A DNA stretch of 64,000 bases, taken from positions 290,510 to 354,509 of the forward strand of contig NZ_JABWGO010000011.1 of assembly GCF_013363995.1 (NCBI RefSeq), written 5' to 3'. The first letter of the stretch is position 1; each line of letters starts with the position of its first letter. Position numbers and translations under genes: made by a program. Below are positions 60,942-64,000 of the stretch, one piece after another. Source of the DNA: Nonomuraea rhodomycinica (GTDB taxonomy: Bacteria > Actinomycetota > Actinomycetes > Streptosporangiales > Streptosporangiaceae). The notes below the pieces were generated by a model. The model made no database searches. It was not told where the DNA came from and saw nothing but the letters and a program-made list of their open reading frames with translations.

Positions 60942-61877
60942 CTAGCAGGCGGCGTCGAGCCGGGCGCGGACGTCGTCGTCCAGCTTGACCTCCGCCGCCG
61001 CGACCGCCTCGTCGAGCTGGGCGGCCGTGGACACCCCGACGATCGGCACGTGCCCGTCGGCCGTCAACCACGCCAGCACCACCTGGTTGGCGGTCACGCC
61101 CAGCTCCGCCGCCACCTCGCGCAGCGCCGCCAGCCGCCGGTCCGTGCCCGGGTGGTCGTAGGTCTCCGGCAGCGGCCGGTCCTGGCGGGTGTAGCGGCCG
61201 GACATGAGCGTGTTGTACGCCCACAGCGTCAGGTCCGGCTCCGAGCTCACGTAGTCGAGCATGTCGTCCGTGGCGAGCCGGTGCCCGCCCTCCGCCAGCC
61301 GCGTGAACGGGCGCGGCCGCAGGTAGGTGTGGCGCAGCTGCGCGTACGTGTAGCGGACCCAGCCGTGCGCGGCCGACACGGCGCGTGCCCGCTCCAGCCG
61401 CCAGGCCGGCATGTTGCTGGCGCCCAGCTCGCGGATCTTGCCCTGCGCGGCCAGCTCGCCGAACGCCCCGAGCGTCTCCTCCAGCGGCACGGAGCGGTCC
61501 TCGATGTGCGACCAGTACAGGTCGATCCGGTCGGTGCGCAGGCGGCGCAGGCTGCCCTCGACGCCCCGCGCGACGGCCGCCGCCGACAGCCCCTCGGCGG
61601 AGTCCAGCGTGGTGTCACCCGGCACCGTGGGGCGGGCGCCCACCTTCGTGCTCACGAAGATCTCGTCACGGTTGCCGCGGGCGGCCATCCACGCGCCCAG
61701 CGTCTGCTCGCTCTCGTCGCCCGTGCGGCCCTCCAGCCAGAACGGGTAGTTGTTGGAGGTGTCCAGCATCCGCCCGCCCGCCTCGAAGAACCGGTCGAGC
61801 AGGGCGAAGGAGTCCGCCTCGCTGACCGCGGTGCCGAAGGGGATGGTGCCGAGCACGATGTTCAGTCCGGTGTTCAT
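60942..61877 (-). CDS. aldo/keto reductase
   Basis: A 311-residue NADPH-dependent oxidoreductase of the AKR superfamily. Catalytic tetrad: Asp and Tyr in MLDTSNNYPFW, Lys in FVSTKVGARP, His in DLYWSHIEDRS. The C-terminus has GVSTAAQLDEAVAA, the cofactor-binding end. Start ATG 61877 is favoured because the promoter predicts transcription beginning at that base; ATG 61883 lies inside the -10 flank. Divergent from a MerR gene, its likely regulator. Confidence 0.92.
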   Translation of the reverse strand: MNTGLNIVLGTIPFGTAVSEADSFALLDRFFEAGGRMLDTSNNYPFWLEGRTGDESEQTLGAWMAARGNRDEIFVSTKVGARPTVPGDTTLDSAEGLSAAAVARGVEGSLRRLRTDRIDLYWSHIEDRSVPLEETLGAFGELAAQGKIRELGASNMPAWRLERARAVSAAHGWVRYTYAQLRHTYLRPRPFTRLAEGGHRLATDDMLDYVSSEPDLTLWAYNTLMSGRYTRQDRPLPETYDHPGTDRRLAALREVAAELGVTANQVVLAWLTADGHVPIVGVSTAAQLDEAVAAAEVKLDDDVRARLDAAC

Positions 61878-61884
61878 GGTCATG

Positions 61885-61915
61885 ACTGTCCGGCCTGGAG
61901 TGCGCTCCATGTCAA
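61885..61915 (-). promoter_or_regulatory. MerR-type promoter of the aldo/keto reductase
   Basis: On the minus strand: TTGACA (61915-61910), 19-bp spacer containing the dyad ATGGAG-CGCA-CTCCAG, then GACAGT (61890-61885). The long 19-bp spacer and central dyad are typical of promoters activated by MerR proteins. Transcription is predicted to begin within one or two bases of the ATG. Confidence 0.7.
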
Positions 61916-61929
61916 GCGGGCGCTGGAGC

Positions 61930-61960
61930 TTGACCTGGATCCGGCTCCAGGTGAGATCCT
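61930..61960 (+). promoter_or_regulatory. MerR-type promoter of the merR gene
   Basis: TTGACC (61930-61935), 19-bp spacer, GATCCT (61955-61960), with the perfect dyad ACCTGGA-TCCGGC-TCCAGGT at 61933-61952 across the spacer. The dyad is closely related to the one on the other strand, so the same MerR protein should bind both. The start of transcription is predicted at or near the GTG 61968. Confidence 0.7.
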
Positions 61961-61967
61961 TGGCCGC

Positions 61968-62327
61968 GTGACCGTCTACACACCGGCCGAAGCCGTCGAG
62001 GAGACCGGCTTCACGCTCGACACGCTGCGCTACTACGAGAAGATCGGCCTGCTGGAGCCCGTCGAACGCAACGCGGCCGGTCAGCGCCGCTTCAGCGAGG
62101 AGGACCTGAGCTGGCTCGGCATGATCCGCTGCCTGCGCGACACGGGCATGCCGATCGCCGAGATGCTCCGCTTCGCCGAGCTGGTACGGGCGGGCGAGCA
62201 CACGATCCCCGACCGCATCCGGGTCCTGGAGGAGCACGACCGGCGCGTGCAGGCGCAGATCGCCAACCTCGCCGAACGCCAGCGCTACATCAACCGCAAG
62301 ATTTCCTACTACCGCAGCGTCCTGTAG
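61968..62327 (+). CDS. MerR-family transcriptional regulator
   Basis: A 119-residue MerR protein: HTH YTPAEAVEETGFTLDTLRYY then EKIGLLEPVERNAAGQRRFS, wing at residues 25-45, and a C-terminal dimerisation helix (LEEHDRRVQAQIANLAERQR). It lacks the cysteines of metal-sensing MerR proteins, so the signal is unknown, perhaps organic. GTG 61968 start without a ribosome site, consistent with a leaderless message. Confidence 0.92.
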   Translation: MTVYTPAEAVEETGFTLDTLRYYEKIGLLEPVERNAAGQRRFSEEDLSWLGMIRCLRDTGMPIAEMLRFAELVRAGEHTIPDRIRVLEEHDRRVQAQIANLAERQRYINRKISYYRSVL

Positions 62328-62363
62328 CCCGGACTTGGGGCCGCGGCTGCTAGACCAGAAGCC

Positions 62364-63800
62364 ATGGCCGGGCCCGGGGCGAGACGCATGGATCTCCCGC
62401 TGCGGCGCGCCAGCCTGGCCTGCGCCGCGCTGCTGTTCTCCCTGCTGGCCAACCTCACCTACCTCCAGGCGTTCGGCCGGAGCGACCTGGAGGCCGACCC
62501 GCGCGACCAGCGGGTGCTGCTCGCCCGGCTCGGCCGGCCGCGCGGCGACATCATCACCCACGAGGGCGCGGTCGTCGCCACCAGCCGCCGCGCGGACGCC
62601 GGGCCGTACAGTCACCTGCGGGTCTATCCGTACGGCGAGATGTACGCGCCCGTCACGGGGCACGTCTCGCTCCGGCGGGCCACCGGGGTCGAGAGGGCGC
62701 GCGACGCCGTCCTGTCGGGCAGCGACCCGAAGGTGCGCGTGCGGGCCCTGGTCGAGGACCGCGCCTACGGCGGCGCCGACGTCCGGCTGACGATCAGGGA
62801 GCCGGTGCAGCGGGCCGCGTACGAGGCGCTGAAGGCCACGGGACGGCCGGGCGCCGCGGTGGCGCTCGACCCGGCGACCGGCGCGGTCCTCGCGCTGGTC
62901 AGCTACCCCTCCTACGACCCGGCCGCCTACGCGCCCGGCGACCCGGCCGAGGAGGCTGCCACGGACCGGCGGCTGCGCGGCGACCCGGGCCGGCCGCTGC
63001 TCAACCGGGCCCTGCGCCGCGCCTACCCGCCGGGGGCCGTCTTCGAGCTGGTCACCACGGCGGCGGCGCTCGGCTCGGGGGAGTACACGGTCGCCTCGCG
63101 GATCGGCGCGCCGGCCCGGCTGCCGCTGCCGGGCCCGCCCGCCTTCCTGACCGCCGCGGCCGGACGCCCCTGCGGTGACGGGCGCCCGCCGCTGGCCTAC
63201 GCCTTCCAGCTCTCCTGCGACACCGCGCTCGCCAACCTCGGCCTCCAGCTCGGCCCGGACCTGCTGCGTGACCAGGCGGAGGCGTTCGGCTTCAACGCCG
63301 ACGACCTCACGCTGCCGCTGTCCGCCAGGACCGGCACGTACCCGGGCGACCTCGACCCGTCGCGCGCGGCGCTGTCGGCGATCGGCCGCGACGAGGTCCG
63401 GGCGAGCCCGCTCATGCTCGCCATGCTGTCGGCGGCGGTGGCCAACGGAGGGCTGCTGATGCGGCCCTACCTGGTGGAGGAGGTCCGGCTGCCGGACGGG
63501 TCCACCACGGACCGCGCCGAGCCGGCGCCGTACCGGACGGCCATGCCGCCGCAGCCGGCGGGACAGCTCGCGGCCCTGATGACGACGACGACGGTGCCCG
63601 GCGGCCCGGCGGCGGGGGCGGCGCTGCCGGGGATGGAGGTGGCGGCCAAGACGACGACGTCGGGGCACGGGCCGTCGGCCTGCACGGCCTTCGCCCCGGC
63701 GGACGCCCCGGAGGTGGCGGTCGGGGTGGTGGTCGAGTCCTCGGCCCCGTCCGCGGCCACCCCGGCGGCCCGTGCCATCCTCCGCGCCGCCCTGTCGTAG
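62364..63800 (+). CDS. penicillin-binding-protein homologue with degenerate catalytic motifs
   Basis: A 478-residue membrane-anchored PbpA-like protein (TM about residues 15-36, ASLACAALLFSLLANLTYL). The class B transpeptidase fold is clear (VRLTIREPVQRAAYEALK, AAVALDPATGAVLALVSYPS), but the SxxK motif that should read STFK is AVFE (residues 225-228), SxN reads SCD (284-286) and KTG reads KTT (from residue 429). Transpeptidase activity is thus unlikely; a structural or beta-lactam-insensitive scaffold role is possible. ATG 62364 or 62388. Confidence 0.85.
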   Translation: MAGPGARRMDLPLRRASLACAALLFSLLANLTYLQAFGRSDLEADPRDQRVLLARLGRPRGDIITHEGAVVATSRRADAGPYSHLRVYPYGEMYAPVTGHVSLRRATGVERARDAVLSGSDPKVRVRALVEDRAYGGADVRLTIREPVQRAAYEALKATGRPGAAVALDPATGAVLALVSYPSYDPAAYAPGDPAEEAATDRRLRGDPGRPLLNRALRRAYPPGAVFELVTTAAALGSGEYTVASRIGAPARLPLPGPPAFLTAAAGRPCGDGRPPLAYAFQLSCDTALANLGLQLGPDLLRDQAEAFGFNADDLTLPLSARTGTYPGDLDPSRAALSAIGRDEVRASPLMLAMLSAAVANGGLLMRPYLVEEVRLPDGSTTDRAEPAPYRTAMPPQPAGQLAALMTTTTVPGGPAAGAALPGMEVAAKTTTSGHGPSACTAFAPADAPEVAVGVVVESSAPSAATPAARAILRAALS

Positions 63801-63951
63801 CGGGGGCGGGACACACCGGCCCTTCCCGCGCGGGAGCCCCGGCCGGCTGCTCCCGCCCGCTTGTCAGCGGCGCTGTCAGGGCGGCGACGGCCCGGTATCA
63901 GAACGGTCGGCGATGGTTGATCTCGAAAGAACACAGCACAAGGAGCACACC

Positions 63952-64000
63952 ATGCAGAAGTTCGACACCGCCGCCCCGATCACCGCCGTCCTGGACATCC
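63952..64000 (+). CDS. DUF4097-like protein, start only (cut by window edge)
   Basis: Only 16 residues (MQKFDTAAPITAVLDI) are seen. The beginning Q-K-F-D-T-x-x-P-I-x-A-V-L-D-I matches actinobacterial DUF4097 beta-strand-repeat proteins. The ATG at 63952 has AAGGAG a short distance upstream. Everything else lies right of the window. Confidence 0.7.
   Translation, partial: MQKFDTAAPITAVLDI

Overview
This is a GC-rich actinobacterial chromosome segment (GTG and TTG starts, strong third-position GC bias). The order leuC-leuD-hup, fbiD, plsC-gpsA-ddl-DUF3515-thiL, thiD-rpmB-DAK2-recG-rsmD-coaD-DUF177-rpmF-rnc-mutM, acyP-smc-ftsY is the conserved actinobacterial core order known from Streptomyces and, in part, Mycobacterium. 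The F420 gene fbiD/cofC, a Zn-type L28 and protein sequences typical of the Streptosporangiales (Nonomuraea-like) suggest that order; the genus is a guess.

Region 1 (1-28.9 kb) is the core block: leucine biosynthesis (leuC cut by the window edge, leuD), a short HU protein, coenzyme F420 (fbiD), phospholipid synthesis (plsC, gpsA), D-Ala-D-Ala ligase, thiamine (thiL, thiD), ribosomal proteins L28 and L32, repair (recG, mutM), RNA processing and modification (rnc, rsmD), coenzyme A (coaD), SMC and FtsY. An MFS exporter with a divergent LysR regulator is inserted after mutM. A repeat and hairpin-rich 400-bp gap follows recG.

Region 2 (28.9-47 kb) is accessory. It opens with an AT-rich patch, a 24-residue peptide gene closed by a perfect 15-bp hairpin, a TPR protein and an MFS exporter, the best candidate here for an undescribed peptide system. 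Then come a siderophore uptake locus (fepB-like gene divergent from two permeases and an ATPase, with an iron box), a Cds1-type PLP enzyme, a SigR-like sigma factor lacking its usual anti-sigma gene, a frameshifted MEDS-HATPase gene, a DMT transporter divergent from an XRE-cupin regulator, a polysaccharide deacetylase, and two large membrane proteins that converge over a 27-bp tandem repeat.

Region 3 (47-64 kb) carries typA, two truncated adenylate-forming-domain proteins flanking a very large LuxR-type ATPase regulator, a hydrolase, an aldehyde dehydrogenase, a secreted coiled-coil protein, a beta-propeller protein, a GH1 glucosidase with a TetR neighbour, an aldo/keto reductase divergent from a MerR regulator with two overlapping-type 19-bp-spacer promoters, a penicillin-binding-protein homologue that has lost its catalytic residues, and the start of a DUF4097-type gene at the right edge. 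No tRNA, rRNA, CRISPR array or insertion sequence was seen.
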